Shown: in pieces, positions 53,183-63,794 of the stretch | How the letters are laid out: each line of letters begins with the position of its first letter | Numbering within the stretch: the stretch's first letter is position 1 | Source: Methylophilus aquaticus | Lineage (GTDB): Bacteria > Pseudomonadota > Gammaproteobacteria > Burkholderiales > Methylophilaceae | NCBI RefSeq assembly: GCF_030769565.1 | Contig: NZ_JAVCAP010000015.1 | Span: forward strand, 28,703 to 92,702 | Direction: 5' to 3' | Length of the DNA stretch: 64,000 nucleotides | Position numbers and translations under genes: made by a program | Notes under the pieces: generated by a model | What the model saw: only the letters and a program-made list of their open reading frames with translations | Told to the model about the DNA's origin: nothing | The model's database searches: none

Positions 53183-53210
53183 AAAAAGCACTCAGGTTGA
53201 GTGCTTTTTT
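53183..53210 (+). terminator. Terminator after phoU
   Basis: AAAAAGCACTCA pairs with TGAGTGCTTTTT (loop GGT) and a T-run follows, 16 nt after the phoU stop. It also stands 23 nt beyond the convergent yggX stop and can serve both genes. Confidence 0.9.
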
Positions 53211-53232
53211 ATTGGGCAATATTGTTTCTGAA

Positions 53233-53505
53233 TCAGCTGGCTGGCGGTACATAGCCAGTGGCCACATCTGCGCCATCCCCAAAAAAATATTTTTCAGTTT
53301 GCTCGGACAAGTACTTTCTGGCAGAAGGATCTGCCAGGCTCAGCCGATTTTCATTGACCAGCATGGTTTGTTGCTTGAGCCAACCCGCCCAGGCTTCTTT
53401 TGAAACATGCATATAGATTTTCTTACCCAACTCACCGGGATAAGGCGGAAAATCCATGCCTTCCAGTTCTTTGCCCAATTTCACGCATTGCACCGTTCTT
53501 GCCAT
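53233..53505 (-). CDS. yggX: Fe(2+)-trafficking protein YggX
   Basis: This 90-residue protein starts [13 protein letters not shown], with the conserved N-terminal Cys7, and contains [29 protein letters not shown], the family signature. It protects iron-sulfur proteins from oxidants and handles ferrous iron. The ATG at 53505 has GAGGA upstream. A longer frame starting at 53547 is not supported. Confidence 0.94.
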   Translation of the reverse strand: MARTVQCVKLGKELEGMDFPPYPGELGKKIYMHVSKEAWAGWLKQQTMLVNENRLSLADPSARKYLSEQTEKYFFGDGADVATGYVPPAS

Positions 53506-53583
53506 GTTCATCCTCATTACACTGCTAAAAGCGCTATCATAGCGCATGTTAAAATCTGATGTAGACTTTTAAAGATAAATCCT

Positions 53584-53988
53584 ATGCAAAACAACCCTCA
53601 AGATCACTCCACGCCGCATCAGGAAAGCCCATTTAAGGGAAAAACCGGCATTCGTCGATTAATGAATGCCTTTGGTTATTCCATGGATGGATTTAAAGCC
53701 GCTTATCAACATGAAGATGCCTTCAGGCAGGAAGTGTGGCTGTCATTATTCCTGATTCCATTGGCTTTTTACCTTGAAGCAGAAGCACTGCACCGCATTC
53801 TTATGATAGGGAGTGTGTTACTGGTCATGATTGTGGAACTACTCAATTCCGCAGTTGAAGCTGTAGTCGACCGCGTCTCGATTGAACGCCACGCTTTGGC
53901 CAAGCGCGCTAAAGATATTGGCAGTGCGGCAGTATTACTGGCACTGATTAATCTTGCAACAGTTTGGTCATTAATTCTGCTGGGATAA
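53584..53988 (+). CDS. dgkA: Diacylglycerol kinase
   Basis: This 134-residue inner-membrane protein has three predicted transmembrane helices (LSLFLIPLAFYL, HRILMIGSVLLVMIV, AVLLALINLATVWSLILL) and the catalytic signature VELLNSAVEAVVDRVS with its conserved Glu and Asn. It recycles diacylglycerol from phospholipid turnover. The protein is about 10 residues longer than E. coli DgkA at the N-terminus. It diverges from yggX. Confidence 0.92.
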   Translation: MQNNPQDHSTPHQESPFKGKTGIRRLMNAFGYSMDGFKAAYQHEDAFRQEVWLSLFLIPLAFYLEAEALHRILMIGSVLLVMIVELLNSAVEAVVDRVSIERHALAKRAKDIGSAAVLLALINLATVWSLILLG

Positions 53989-54035
53989 TACGTGTCGCAA
54001 TGCAATAGAGTAGTAGCCCTGTGAATTTTTCTGCA

Positions 54036-54072
54036 TATAACAGGCAGGCAGCATAACTACCAGCCTGTTATA
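54036..54072. repeat. Inverted repeat between dgkA and the TonB receptor
   Basis: TATAACAGGC (54036-54045) is matched exactly by GCCTGTTATA (54063-54072), with a 17-nt loop. No T-run follows, so it may be a non-classical terminator for the two convergent genes or a protein-binding site. Confidence 0.45.
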
Positions 54073-54086
54073 AGACGCATGTAAAT

Positions 54087-56141
54087 TTAAAAGTCAGCTC
54101 TGGCACCCACCAATATAGAGCGTGCGCCAGCCGGAGAGATGTCTTTCAGGAAAGAGGCATGCTCACGAATCTCCTCATTTAGAAGGTTATTCGCCTTGGC
54201 AAACAGCTCAACATGCACACGCGTTGGCAGCTTATAAGCGAGTAATGCGCTCAAGTTGGTGTAGGCATTGGTTTTGAGTTCTTCACTGGCCACATCATTT
54301 TGCTTGAAGGCATGCAATACGTCCACACGGGCATTCCATCCACCCAAACGGTAATCCAGCCCTCCACCAATACGCAAAGGTGAGATACGTGGCAAGTAAT
54401 CATTGTTACGGGTGTCTTTAGCATGGACATAATCACCGCGAAGTTTAAGTACCCACTCGTCATTCAAGGCAAACTTACCTTCCATTTCGAGGCCTTTAAA
54501 CAAAGCAGGCACCGCCTGAAAATTGGCAATTGGCAAACCGGAAACCGCATCAGTGGTGCCGCTATTGAACAAGCCAATAAAATTTTGAAAGCGGGTAGCA
54601 TACGCGCCGAGTGTCAGGCTGTGTCCTCCCGACTTCCATTTAAGTTGCGCATCCACGCCATTGGACACTTCTTTGTTCAAGTTTTGATTACCGACTTCAA
54701 ACTGGCCAGTGGCCACATGCTCGCCATTGGCGTACAACTCAAAGTAACTGGGCGCACGCTCGTTGTGCGAGAGATTGCTGGTAACACTCCAATTATCGTT
54801 GATGTTATACAAGCCGCCTAACGCAAAGCTGTTTGGATTAAAACGACTGTTATTGGCTTGTGTAAATTTGTCATCTGCATGTGCGTCGACGGTAGTTTCA
54901 CCCAAACGCCCGCCAAATGTGATCTTGTGTTTGTCGATGGCATATTCTTCGTACACATACAAACCTTGATCCTGCGTGGTCACACTTGGTACAAATGCTT
55001 CCTCACCCAGCGCTTGGAAGCGGGTATTCTGGAATTGATAGCCCAGCACCCCATTCAGACCAGCCAATGGTACATGCGTGGCTTCCAGACTCCCTTGCAT
55101 GCCTCGATTTTTGAAGGTGGTTGATGGATCGCCATTTTCTAGTTCTACATGCTGGTAATCGGTATGCGCCATGCGAAGTTTGATTTTCTGCAGCGGCCCT
55201 TTCAGGTCTCGAATTTCACCTGCAAGCTCGGTACGTTTATTTTCCATATCAATCCGTACATCATCCTCGGCCACCGTGCCATAGTTATTGTTGGTACTGG
55301 CATAAGACAATCCTAGATAGCCTTTATCAAAAGTCCAGGCAGCACCCAAAGCACCTCCGTTAGATAGCGCATCACTGTTATTTTGCTTGCCATCGCCCTT
55401 GCTGTCTCGGGGCGTCCCGTCTGCCTGACTCTTGCGCTTGGAAACAGCATAGCCGGGGATGCTTAAATTGCTGGTTTCGCGCGAGAAAATATCTGCATGG
55501 ATGGCAAACGTGCCATTACCAACATCAACCACCGCCGCGCCATTACGGGTGTTCTCTGGCCCACCAAAACGGGTTTCGGCACGCCCTGTATAACCGTCCA
55601 GTGACTCTTTTGGAATTCGGTGATCAATGGCATTGACCACACCGCCCATGGCACTGCCTCCGTATAGCAAGGCCGCTGGACCACGCACCACGTCAATTTG
55701 CTCAATAATCAGCGGATCAATTGCCACCGCATGGTCAAAACTGAGTGATGAAGCATCAAGCACACCGACACCGTTTTGCATAATCCGTACCCGCTCGGCA
55801 TCCAGGCCACGAATAACCGGTCGCGAAGCATTAGGTCCAAACTGGGTAGCCGTCACGCCAGGGATACCATTCAGGGTTTCCCCCAAAGTGCTTTGTCTGC
55901 GCAAACTGAGTTCACGACCGCCGAGCACGGAGACTGGCACCACCATATCATCCGAGCTCACCCCAAGCGGGTTACCGGTAACGGGTACATTATCAATATC
56001 GAGTGTCGAGGAAGGCTCAGCCCATACATTCGCAACTGGCAAACTCAAGGCGGCCATTAAAGCAAGCCAGACAGGCTTGTGCTTAAACACACCACGCACT
56101 GGTGCATTCATTAATCGTTTGTTGTTCATCATTTCATCCAT
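54087..56141 (-). CDS. TonB-dependent receptor, ZnuD-like
   Basis: This 684-residue outer-membrane protein has a signal peptide (VWLALMAALSLPVANVWAE), a plug domain with RPVIRGLDAERVRIMQNGVG and RGPAALLYGGSAMGGVVNAI, and a 22-stranded barrel ending in the aromatic residue F (GARADF). The plug sequence, and especially LDASSLSFDHAVAIDPL, is close to the ZnuD zinc-uptake receptors of Neisseria and relatives, so zinc (or zinc-haem) uptake is likely. The immediately upstream small gene encodes a secreted Cys/His-containing protein (77-nt gap), a common partner in such loci. No TonB/ExbB genes are in the window. Confidence 0.85.
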   Translation of the reverse strand: MDEMMNNKRLMNAPVRGVFKHKPVWLALMAALSLPVANVWAEPSSTLDIDNVPVTGNPLGVSSDDMVVPVSVLGGRELSLRRQSTLGETLNGIPGVTATQFGPNASRPVIRGLDAERVRIMQNGVGVLDASSLSFDHAVAIDPLIIEQIDVVRGPAALLYGGSAMGGVVNAIDHRIPKESLDGYTGRAETRFGGPENTRNGAAVVDVGNGTFAIHADIFSRETSNLSIPGYAVSKRKSQADGTPRDSKGDGKQNNSDALSNGGALGAAWTFDKGYLGLSYASTNNNYGTVAEDDVRIDMENKRTELAGEIRDLKGPLQKIKLRMAHTDYQHVELENGDPSTTFKNRGMQGSLEATHVPLAGLNGVLGYQFQNTRFQALGEEAFVPSVTTQDQGLYVYEEYAIDKHKITFGGRLGETTVDAHADDKFTQANNSRFNPNSFALGGLYNINDNWSVTSNLSHNERAPSYFELYANGEHVATGQFEVGNQNLNKEVSNGVDAQLKWKSGGHSLTLGAYATRFQNFIGLFNSGTTDAVSGLPIANFQAVPALFKGLEMEGKFALNDEWVLKLRGDYVHAKDTRNNDYLPRISPLRIGGGLDYRLGGWNARVDVLHAFKQNDVASEELKTNAYTNLSALLAYKLPTRVHVELFAKANNLLNEEIREHASFLKDISPAGARSILVGARADF

Positions 56142-56218
56142 GCAAGATCAGGTCAGCCCCCGCAAGGGACCGACAACATCAACGTCGCACGCACACGAGG
56201 TTTAACGTAGCGTGGGCG

Positions 56219-56548
56219 TCACTTAAGTACAATCAGGCGTGGAAAGCAGGGGGGGGCGCGTGCAGCATAGGCTGTCTGCACAGCAGGGAGGATAGTGGAG
56301 GCCAGTGTGCCATAAGCAATATCGGATGCTGTAATCGCATGAAAAACGAGTGCCGCGGCAGGCAATGCGCCAACTGCATGGGCAAAACTCAGACACAGGG
56401 TACAAGTCTCATTCCCGTGCTGTTTTTTATCCGGTTGAGACTGCTGTGTCTGGTCGTTATAGTGGCTGATTTCATGCGTGACAATGCCTGCTTGCGAGAG
56501 CGCAAACAGTACTGCCATCACCACATAAAGATAAAGCCGCTTTAACAT
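56219..56548 (-). CDS. Small secreted Cys/His protein upstream of the TonB receptor (DUF2946-like)
   Basis: This 109-residue protein has an N-terminal hydrophobic segment (YVVMAVLFALSQAGIVTH) and a periplasmic part with HEISHY and a CTLCLSFAHAVGALP motif, resembling small DUF2946-type proteins that often neighbour metal-uptake genes. Metal binding is inference. Its own start is uncertain: ATG 56548 lacks a ribosome-binding site and overlaps a repeated TTAACATA motif that may be an operator. Confidence 0.6.
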   Translation of the reverse strand: MLKRLYLYVVMAVLFALSQAGIVTHEISHYNDQTQQSQPDKKQHGNETCTLCLSFAHAVGALPAAALVFHAITASDIAYGTLASTILPAVQTAYAARAPPCFPRLIVLK

Positions 56549-56606
56549 ATTGAATATATTAACATAATGGATGCAGGCGCTAAACCATGCGGATGATTAA
56601 CTTTTA

Positions 56607-57641
56607 TTAATTCGTCAATGTAGTCAATATGGCTTCTACTGCCTGTGCATTGTTGGCTGGCACATACCCACCTTCAAGTACCCACACCATGCGACCTTGC
56701 GCATACCGATTGGCGAGGACCTGAATATGGTTGGCGATGGCAGCATACGCTGCATCGCTATAACGCAATTGGCCCAGGTAATCGCCTGTGTGTGCATCCA
56801 GGCCAGCTGAAACAATGATCAGTTCTGGCCTGAAGTTTTGCATGGCAGGCACCAACTGCTGTTGCCAAGCATTTAATAAGCGGTCTGCACTGGATCCAGC
56901 CGGCACTTGAATATTCATGGTTGTGCCCAAGCCGACCCCCTCTCCGCGTTCATTGCCGAGCCCGGTTCCGGGATATAAAGGATGTTGATGCGCACTGAAA
57001 TAAAATACGCTTTGATCGGCATCAAAAATAGCCTGCGTACCGTTTCCGTGGTGCACATCAATATCCACAATCAGCACATGGCGCACACCATATTGCTGTT
57101 GCGCATAACGCGCAGCCACCGCCACATGATTATAAATACAAAACCCCATGCCGCGATTGGCAGTGGCGTGATGCCCTGGTGGCCTCACCAGGGCAAAAGC
57201 TGCCTTTGACTGTTGCTGCATCACCGCATCCACACCCGCCAAAGCAGCCCCGGTCGCCAGTTTTGCAACGGCCAGTGACCCTTGCGAAATCACAGTATCG
57301 CCAGTGCTTAATGTGAGGTATTGGCCGGGGAGGAGCGTAGCATGTGCTGCCTCAAGTTGAGCCAAATATTCCGGCGTATGCACACGCAACAAATCTGCCT
57401 CAGTTGCTGGATGAACTATTGGCCAACGTAGGTGATGGTTTAATAATGGATGCTGTTGCAGATGTGTGACGATATGACTTAAACGCGCAGCATTTTCAGG
57501 ATGGCCTGGTCCGACATCATGACTGAGCAGGCGGGCGTCATATACCATGGTAACGGGCAACCGTTCGGCGGCCGTTGTTGTACACGGCGTGACAGCCCAG
57601 CACAACATACTTAACAAATACGCGCGTACACTGTTGCGCAT
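56607..57641 (-). CDS. Exported histone deacetylase-family protein
   Basis: This 344-residue protein has the HDAC/AcuC fold motifs: RPPGHHATANRGMGFCIYNH, VDIDVHHGNGTQAIF (zinc ligands Asp and His), and VSAGLDAHTGDYLGQL with the later zinc Asp. The family removes acetyl groups from lysine or polyamines. Unusually it begins with a signal peptide (RAYLLSMLCWAVTPCTTTAAERLP), so it should act in the periplasm. Its neighbour on the same strand is the secreted DUF2946-like gene 58 nt downstream; they may form a short operon. The substrate is unknown, and an acetylated polyamine or polysaccharide is possible. Confidence 0.82.
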   Translation of the reverse strand: MRNSVRAYLLSMLCWAVTPCTTTAAERLPVTMVYDARLLSHDVGPGHPENAARLSHIVTHLQQHPLLNHHLRWPIVHPATEADLLRVHTPEYLAQLEAAHATLLPGQYLTLSTGDTVISQGSLAVAKLATGAALAGVDAVMQQQSKAAFALVRPPGHHATANRGMGFCIYNHVAVAARYAQQQYGVRHVLIVDIDVHHGNGTQAIFDADQSVFYFSAHQHPLYPGTGLGNERGEGVGLGTTMNIQVPAGSSADRLLNAWQQQLVPAMQNFRPELIIVSAGLDAHTGDYLGQLRYSDAAYAAIANHIQVLANRYAQGRMVWVLEGGYVPANNAQAVEAILTTLTN

Positions 57642-57716
57642 ATCATGCTCCCCAGTGAAGATGAGGAAACTAGCTTACATCAATACACCACCATCATGCC
57701 ATGGCTGCAGGCAAGC

Positions 57717-58616
57717 CTAGAGATTGACCACCCGCTTTGGGGCGATGCGTCCGTCACTTTGCTGTACGCCTAATCCTAAAAACAAGCCCTGCTCACTGTA
57801 AATACGTAACTCGCCTGCAGGAATGATACCTGACAGCCAGACAGGATTGCCCTGCTTGAAATAATAAGCAGCGTCCGCGTGTAATTCCAGTTTGGGCAAG
57901 CCGTGAATCGCGGTATCGACAGGCAGCAATAAAGCATCTCTGTCTTCAACTGACATGGTCTCCAGTGACTCGATAGTCACCGTATCCGCAATCTGATAGG
58001 TCGCCGTTGCCGTCCGCTGCAAGCCCACCAGATGGGCGCCAACTTGCAAGGCATGGCCGATATCTTCTGCCAGGGTACGAATATAGGTGCCTTTGCTGCA
58101 GGTCACACGAATTTCTGCAATATTGTCTCGGCAGGACAGCACCGCGATCTCATGAATATGCACTTGTCGCGGCGCACGGGTCAACTCGACGCCTGCACGC
58201 GCATATTCATACAGGGGCTTGCCCTCGAATTTAAGAGCAGAATACATGGGAGGAATTTGCGTAATCTCGCCCTGAAAGGCAGGCAATATCTGCGTTATCG
58301 CGTCAAATGTCACATGACAGGCAGTCTCACTGAGCACTGCACCCTCTTTGTCACCCGTGCTGGTAGTCATACCAAACTTCACAGAGGCAACATAGGTTTT
58401 ATTTTCATCAGTGAGGGTTTGTGCGAACTTGGTCGCTTCACCAAAACAAATGGGCAACACACCGGTCGCTAACGGATCCAGTGTGCCGGTATGACCCGCT
58501 TTCTGGGCCTGATACAGCCACTTTACTTTTTGCAGGGCCTGATTGGATGAAAAACCATAAGGTTTATCCAACAGCAACACGCCGTGAACGGCGCGTTTGA
58601 TGCGTTTGATTTGCAT
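57717..58616 (-). CDS. truB: tRNA pseudouridine(55) synthase
   Basis: This 299-residue enzyme makes pseudouridine 55 in tRNA. The catalytic Asp lies in HTGTLDPLATGVLPICFGEATKF. The N-terminal HGVLLLDKPYGFSSN is typical, and a C-terminal PUA-like segment is present. It follows rbfA by 6 nt and ends the rimP-nusA-infB-rbfA-truB operon. Confidence 0.95.
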   Translation of the reverse strand: MQIKRIKRAVHGVLLLDKPYGFSSNQALQKVKWLYQAQKAGHTGTLDPLATGVLPICFGEATKFAQTLTDENKTYVASVKFGMTTSTGDKEGAVLSETACHVTFDAITQILPAFQGEITQIPPMYSALKFEGKPLYEYARAGVELTRAPRQVHIHEIAVLSCRDNIAEIRVTCSKGTYIRTLAEDIGHALQVGAHLVGLQRTATATYQIADTVTIESLETMSVEDRDALLLPVDTAIHGLPKLELHADAAYYFKQGNPVWLSGIIPAGELRIYSEQGLFLGLGVQQSDGRIAPKRVVNL

Positions 58617-58622
58617 GGCAGA

Positions 58623-58979
58623 TTAAGATTGCGGCGGGGTATCGATCAAGGCTTGATCAATCAGTTTGTCCATTTTCATGCCGCGATCAATGGATTCGTC
58701 ATAGACAAAGTGTAACTGTGGCACAGTACGCAACAACATCCGCTTGCCTAACTGCGAACGCAAATAGCCTGCAGCAGCTTCCAAACCAGCCTGCATGCCT
58801 TTGCTCGCCTTGGCTGCGGTATAAAACACTTTGGCATGGGCCATATCCCCAGCCACTTCTACCGCAGTCAGCGTTATCATTTTAACGCGCGGGTCTTTCA
58901 CTTCAAACATCAGCAAATCCGCCAACTCCCGCTGGATTTGTTCAGAGACCCGGTCGTTACGTGAGAATGCTTTAGCCAT
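58623..58979 (-). CDS. rbfA: Ribosome-binding factor A
   Basis: This 118-residue KH-fold protein helps mature the 30S subunit. It contains RVSEQIQRELADLLMFEVKDPR and PQLHFVYDESIDRGMKMDKLID, both family signatures. Its start codon ATG shares one base with the infB stop codon (TAATG), a sign of translational coupling. truB follows 6 nt later. Confidence 0.95.
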   Translation of the reverse strand: MAKAFSRNDRVSEQIQRELADLLMFEVKDPRVKMITLTAVEVAGDMAHAKVFYTAAKASKGMQAGLEAAAGYLRSQLGKRMLLRTVPQLHFVYDESIDRGMKMDKLIDQALIDTPPQS

Positions 58980-61687
58980 TACAAGGAACGTGCCACTTCG
59001 ACAACTTCATACACTTCAAGAATATCGCCAACTTCAATTTCATTGTAATTTTTCAGTGATAAACCGCATTCGAAGTTATTTTTGACTTCTTTGACATCAT
59101 CTTTGAAGCGTTTCAGGGAGTCCAGCTCGCCAGTATGGATAATCACGTTATTACGCAACAGACGTACTTTAGAGTTACGTTTAACCATGCCGTCCTGCAC
59201 ATAACAACCCGCAATTGAACCCACTTTAGAAATCTTGAATACTTCACGGATTTCTACAGTACCAATCATCTGCTCTTTATGTTCCGGTGCCAGCATGCCA
59301 CTTAAGGCCGCTTTAATCTCATCTACCGCCTCATAAATGATGTTGTAGTAACGCAAGTCAACGCCCAGGTTTTCGACCAGTTTACGTGCACCGGTATCGG
59401 CACGCACGTTAAAGCCGATCAATACTGCGCTGGAAGCCGCGGCCAAGTTAACGTCCGATTCACTGACCGCACCGACGCCGGTATGAATAATATTGACGCG
59501 GACTTCGCTGGTAGACAGTTTTTGCAAACTGGTTGCCAACGCCTCGTAAGAACCTTGCACATCAGATTTGATAATCAGGTTGAGCGTTTGTACTTCACCC
59601 TCGGCCATTTGCTCAAACATGTTTTCCAGTTTGGCGGCCTGTTGTTTCGCCAACTTGACGTCACGGAATTTGCCTTGACGGAACAGGGCAATTTCACGCG
59701 CTTTACGCTCGTCGTTCAGCACGATCACTTCTTCGCCGGCACTTGGCACATCGGACAGGCCTAATACCTCGACTGGAATGGATGGCCCCGCTTCTTTGAT
59801 ATCCTCGCCATTTTCATCCAGCATGGCCCGTACTCGACCAAACGCAGTCCCGGCCAGGACCATATCGCCTCGGCGTAACACGCCGGACTGCACCAGAACG
59901 GTGGTCACAGGACCACGGCCTTTATCCAAACGGCCTTCAATCACCAGCCCTTTGGCAGGGGTGTTTTTCGGCGCCTGTAATTCTAATACTTCCGCTTGCA
60001 ACAGAATCGCTTCCAGCAGCTCGTCAATGCCCTTACCTGTTTTGGCTGAGACCTCACGGAACATCACTTCGCCGCCGTACTCTTCAGGCACCACTTCGTG
60101 ACTCACCAGTTCGCTCTTCACGCGCTCAGGTTGTGCTTCAGGTTTATCCACCTTGTTGATGGCCACCACGATAGGCACATTACCGGCCTTGGCATGGTGA
60201 ATCGCCTCAATCGTTTGCGGCATCACGCCGTCATCGGCTGAGACCACCAGAATCACAATATCGGTGGCCTTGGCACCACGGGCACGCATGGCGGTAAACG
60301 CCTCATGGCCCGGGGTATCCAGAAAAGTCACCATACCGCGTGGCGTTTCCACATGGTATGCGCCAATATGCTGCGTAATCCCGCCAGCTTCCCCTGAAGC
60401 AACACGACTGCGACGGATATAATCCAGCAAGGAAGTTTTACCATGATCCACATGGCCCATGACTGTTACGACTGGCGGACGCGCATCCATTACAGCTTCA
60501 ACCGACTCGGTTTCCTCGAGGAAACTCTCTGGATCGTTGGCAGCAGCAGCCTGTGCTTTATGGCCCATTTCTTCCACCAGGATGATCGCCGTATCCTGAT
60601 CTAACACTTGGTTAATAGTGACCATCATGCCCATTTTCATCAGCGCTTTAATCACTTCGGCCGCTTTCACAGACATTTTATGCGCCAGATCAGCGACAGA
60701 AATGGTTTCTGGCACCATGATTTCTTTGATAATGGGCTCGGTAGGCGCACTAAATGCATGCTGCTCGTCCTTACTGGACTTGTGGTGCTTACCTTTTGGC
60801 GTGCGCCAGCCTTGGGCAGCGCCCCCTGGAGCGTCACCACGTGTTTTCAGGCCACGTTTCTTGTTTTCGTTGTCATTCCAGTCACGATTATCCGTTTTGG
60901 CTTTTTTGTCTTTGTTCTCTGGCTTTTCAACAACTTTGTTCGCTGGTTTGTGTAAAGTACCTTCAGACAACTTGGTAGGCGCTACTTTATTTTTAGCTGC
61001 TTCCGCCTCAGCCACACGTTTGGCCTCTTCTTCAGCACGACGCTGTACCAAAGCCTGCTTGCGTTTCACATCTTCAGCCTGCATGGCAGACAACATGGCT
61101 GCACGCTTGGCCTCCTGCTCACGTAACGCAATCTCTTCTACGCTGATGACAGGTTTTTTAATGGTGGTGGACGGGGTAGGTGCGGGGGTAACGACTTCTT
61201 TAACGACTGGCGGCTCAACAATGACAGGTGCCACTTCAACAGGCACTTCAATTTCCATAGGGGCTATTTCCACTACCGGCTCTGGCTCTACTTCAGGCGC
61301 AGTAACAACCTGTGGTTCCTCTACTGGCTCAACAGCTAACACTTCTTCCGGAATCAACGCAGACTCTTTGGCTACATCAAAAGTATCTTCTGAGCGCTCC
61401 AAAACGCGTTTTTTACGGACCTCAACCTGGATGGTACGAGCCTTGCCGCTACTGTCCAGTTTCTTGATTTCAGTATTCTGTTTGCGGGTCAGGGTAATTT
61501 TGTTTTTGGGGGCGTCACTGGCGCCATGCTCTTTGCGTAAATATTCCAACAGAGCAGCCTTGTCACCTTCCGCCAAAAAGTCATCCGCAGACGTTTTATT
61601 GACGCCTGCGCTTTTTAATTGCTCGATAAGCAGGGTCGTGGGAAGACCCAGTTCTGCGGCAAATTGTGCTACGGTAGAAAGTGCCAT
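58979..61687 (-). CDS. infB: Translation initiation factor IF-2
   Basis: This 902-residue GTPase brings initiator tRNA to the ribosome. The N-terminal ~400 residues are a low-complexity region rich in Glu, Val, Pro and Lys. The G domain has Walker [23 protein letters not shown] and NKVDKP, and domains II-IV include the terminal [17 protein letters not shown]. The family N-terminal domain ([20 protein letters not shown]) is present, so it is full length. It lies in the nusA operon between nusA (63-nt gap) and rbfA. Confidence 0.96.
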   Translation of the reverse strand: MALSTVAQFAAELGLPTTLLIEQLKSAGVNKTSADDFLAEGDKAALLEYLRKEHGASDAPKNKITLTRKQNTEIKKLDSSGKARTIQVEVRKKRVLERSEDTFDVAKESALIPEEVLAVEPVEEPQVVTAPEVEPEPVVEIAPMEIEVPVEVAPVIVEPPVVKEVVTPAPTPSTTIKKPVISVEEIALREQEAKRAAMLSAMQAEDVKRKQALVQRRAEEEAKRVAEAEAAKNKVAPTKLSEGTLHKPANKVVEKPENKDKKAKTDNRDWNDNENKKRGLKTRGDAPGGAAQGWRTPKGKHHKSSKDEQHAFSAPTEPIIKEIMVPETISVADLAHKMSVKAAEVIKALMKMGMMVTINQVLDQDTAIILVEEMGHKAQAAAANDPESFLEETESVEAVMDARPPVVTVMGHVDHGKTSLLDYIRRSRVASGEAGGITQHIGAYHVETPRGMVTFLDTPGHEAFTAMRARGAKATDIVILVVSADDGVMPQTIEAIHHAKAGNVPIVVAINKVDKPEAQPERVKSELVSHEVVPEEYGGEVMFREVSAKTGKGIDELLEAILLQAEVLELQAPKNTPAKGLVIEGRLDKGRGPVTTVLVQSGVLRRGDMVLAGTAFGRVRAMLDENGEDIKEAGPSIPVEVLGLSDVPSAGEEVIVLNDERKAREIALFRQGKFRDVKLAKQQAAKLENMFEQMAEGEVQTLNLIIKSDVQGSYEALATSLQKLSTSEVRVNIIHTGVGAVSESDVNLAAASSAVLIGFNVRADTGARKLVENLGVDLRYYNIIYEAVDEIKAALSGMLAPEHKEQMIGTVEIREVFKISKVGSIAGCYVQDGMVKRNSKVRLLRNNVIIHTGELDSLKRFKDDVKEVKNNFECGLSLKNYNEIEVGDILEVYEVVEVARSL

Positions 61688-61750
61688 GTACTGCTCCAGT
61701 TCAATTCTTTATTATCTATTTACAATGCATGCATAGGTGCGGTCCGGCCA

Positions 61751-63217
61751 TTATTTAAACCAGGGAGCACGCGCAGTGACAATCAACGCTTTTGCCCGCT
61801 CTTCGTCCATACCTGTCAACTCAACCAACTCATCAACTGCCAGCTCTGCGAGGTCTTCACTGGTGTGAATACCCTTGCCTGATAATTGATGTGCGGTTTC
61901 TGCATCCATGCCATCCAGCGACATTAAATCGTGTGTATCTTCTTCGACCTGCTCTTCTTTGGCAATCGCTTCAGTCAACAATGCTGCACGCGCACGTGAA
62001 CGCAACTCATTAATCGTATCTTCATCAAAGGCCTGAATTTCAGCCATTTCTGTAATCGGTACGTAAGCGATTTCTTCCAGTGTACTAAACCCTTCTTCCA
62101 CCAGAATGTCAGCCACTTCTTCATCTACATCCAGCTTCTCTATAAACAGCTGGCTGATCTTGGCATACTCATCCTGACTCTTTTGCGCCGCAGCTTCTTC
62201 AGTCAGAATATTCAAATTCCAGCCAGTCAGCTCTGAAGCCAAGCGCACATTTTGACCATTACGACCAATGGCCACTGCCAGCTGCTCTTCATTCACCACC
62301 ACATCCATGCTGTGCGCATCTTCATCAACAACGATAGATGTCACTTCTGCCGGTGCCAGCGCATTAATCACAAACTGTGCAGGATCCATACTCCACAGGA
62401 CAATATCTACACGCTCACCGCCCAATTCGGAGGTGACTGCCTGTACACGCGAACCACGCATACCCACGCAAGTACCCACAGGATCCAAACGCTGATCATT
62501 GGTTTTAACTGCAATTTTGGAGCGTAAACCAGGATCACGTGCTGCTGAACGGATTTCCAGCAAACCTTCTTCGATTTCTGGCACTTCCAATTCAAACAAA
62601 CGCTTGAGAAACTCTGGCGCCACACGTGACAAAATCAGTTGTGGACCACGGCCACCGCGATCAACACGAGACAAGTAAGCACGTACACGATCACCCACGC
62701 GCAAATTCTCTTTTGCAATCATCGATTCACGTGGCAGCAAACACTCAATGCGGCCCACCTCAATAATGGCATTGCCTTTTTCCATGCGCTTGATAACGCC
62801 TGTCACCAAACTTTCGCCACGACCCAGAAAATCCTGAATCATTTGCTCGCGCTCAGCTTCGCGCACCTTTTGCAAAATCACCTGCTTGGCAGCCTGTGCA
62901 CCAATCCGGCCAAATGAAATGGACTCGAGAGGCTCTTCACAGTAGTCACCAATCTGGCGACCCTCGGCACGCGCATCTTCATCATCAAACTGGTAAGCAG
63001 AGCTTTCAAGCAAGTCATATTCAACATACTGCCAGCGTCTAAACGTTTTATAATCGCCGGTTTCACGGTCAATTTCGACGCGAATATCTGCACCTTCTTC
63101 ATGATTCTTCTTGGTAGCAGAGGCCAACGCCAATTCCAATGCGGTAAAGATCACCTCTTTAGTCACATTTTTCTCATGCGCTAGCGCATCAACCAGTAAT
63201 AACAATTCACGACTCAT
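61751..63217 (-). CDS. nusA: Transcription termination/antitermination protein NusA
   Basis: This 488-residue protein has the NTD ([21 protein letters not shown]), the S1 domain, two KH domains ([17 protein letters not shown] in KH2) and two C-terminal acidic helix-hairpin repeats. It pauses RNA polymerase and modulates termination. The ATG at 63217 gives the family start, with GGAG 6 nt upstream. An earlier in-frame ATG at 63229 is less likely. rimP ends 46 nt upstream. Confidence 0.96.
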   Translation of the reverse strand: MSRELLLLVDALAHEKNVTKEVIFTALELALASATKKNHEEGADIRVEIDRETGDYKTFRRWQYVEYDLLESSAYQFDDEDARAEGRQIGDYCEEPLESISFGRIGAQAAKQVILQKVREAEREQMIQDFLGRGESLVTGVIKRMEKGNAIIEVGRIECLLPRESMIAKENLRVGDRVRAYLSRVDRGGRGPQLILSRVAPEFLKRLFELEVPEIEEGLLEIRSAARDPGLRSKIAVKTNDQRLDPVGTCVGMRGSRVQAVTSELGGERVDIVLWSMDPAQFVINALAPAEVTSIVVDEDAHSMDVVVNEEQLAVAIGRNGQNVRLASELTGWNLNILTEEAAAQKSQDEYAKISQLFIEKLDVDEEVADILVEEGFSTLEEIAYVPITEMAEIQAFDEDTINELRSRARAALLTEAIAKEEQVEEDTHDLMSLDGMDAETAHQLSGKGIHTSEDLAELAVDELVELTGMDEERAKALIVTARAPWFK

Positions 63218-63263
63218 CGTAATCTCCAACTCACCGTACAGACAGCTTTACAGCCATAACCAT

Positions 63264-63752
63264 TTAATCAAAAACCGGACTCAGTCGGGCTTTATCTATA
63301 TTCTCGAGCGCCAGTCGATATTGCCATCCATCACAGTCCAGCAATACCTGCCCAGCCTCAACCCCTTGCAGAACGCCAAGAAATGTTTTTCTTGGCAATG
63401 TTGTTTCAGTGGCTTTAGGACCGTCATCCTTAATACCATTACGCAGCTTGACCTGCACGCGCTCACCTGTAAAGCGGACAAAATCCTTTTCTTTACGCAA
63501 GACACGGTCCAGACCTGCTGAAGAAACCTCTAACCGGTCATAATCGATATCAAGCTCGACTGTCAGCACATTCCCCAGCTGATTGCTGACCAGTACGCAA
63601 TCATCAATATTTACACTGTCTTTGTTGTCTTTAGGCATCAACTTATCAATAAATACGCGTAACAATTTGCCACGATTAGCAGTTTCAAAATCCACCAAAT
63701 CGTAGCCCAATTGCGTCACGGTTTTCTCAACCACCGAATACAAATCGCGCAT
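63264..63752 (-). CDS. rimP: Ribosome maturation factor RimP
   Basis: This 162-residue protein assists 30S assembly. It has the GYDLVDFETANRGKLLRVFIDK stretch, the LDIDYDRLEVSSAGLDRVLRKEKDF signature and the C-terminal SH3-like barrel. ATG 63752 is preceded by TGAGGTG; the longer frame reaches into the leader hairpin and is rejected. It is the first gene of the operon. Confidence 0.93.
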   Translation of the reverse strand: MRDLYSVVEKTVTQLGYDLVDFETANRGKLLRVFIDKLMPKDNKDSVNIDDCVLVSNQLGNVLTVELDIDYDRLEVSSAGLDRVLRKEKDFVRFTGERVQVKLRNGIKDDGPKATETTLPRKTFLGVLQGVEAGQVLLDCDGWQYRLALENIDKARLSPVFD

Positions 63753-63794
63753 AAGACACCTCAACCAACAAAACACGTTTCGTGCGTTAAAAAC

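Noticed and set aside
60618..61736. 372-codon plus-strand frame
   Set aside because: It is the antisense of the low-complexity N-terminal part of infB, which gives a Ser/Thr-rich artefact.
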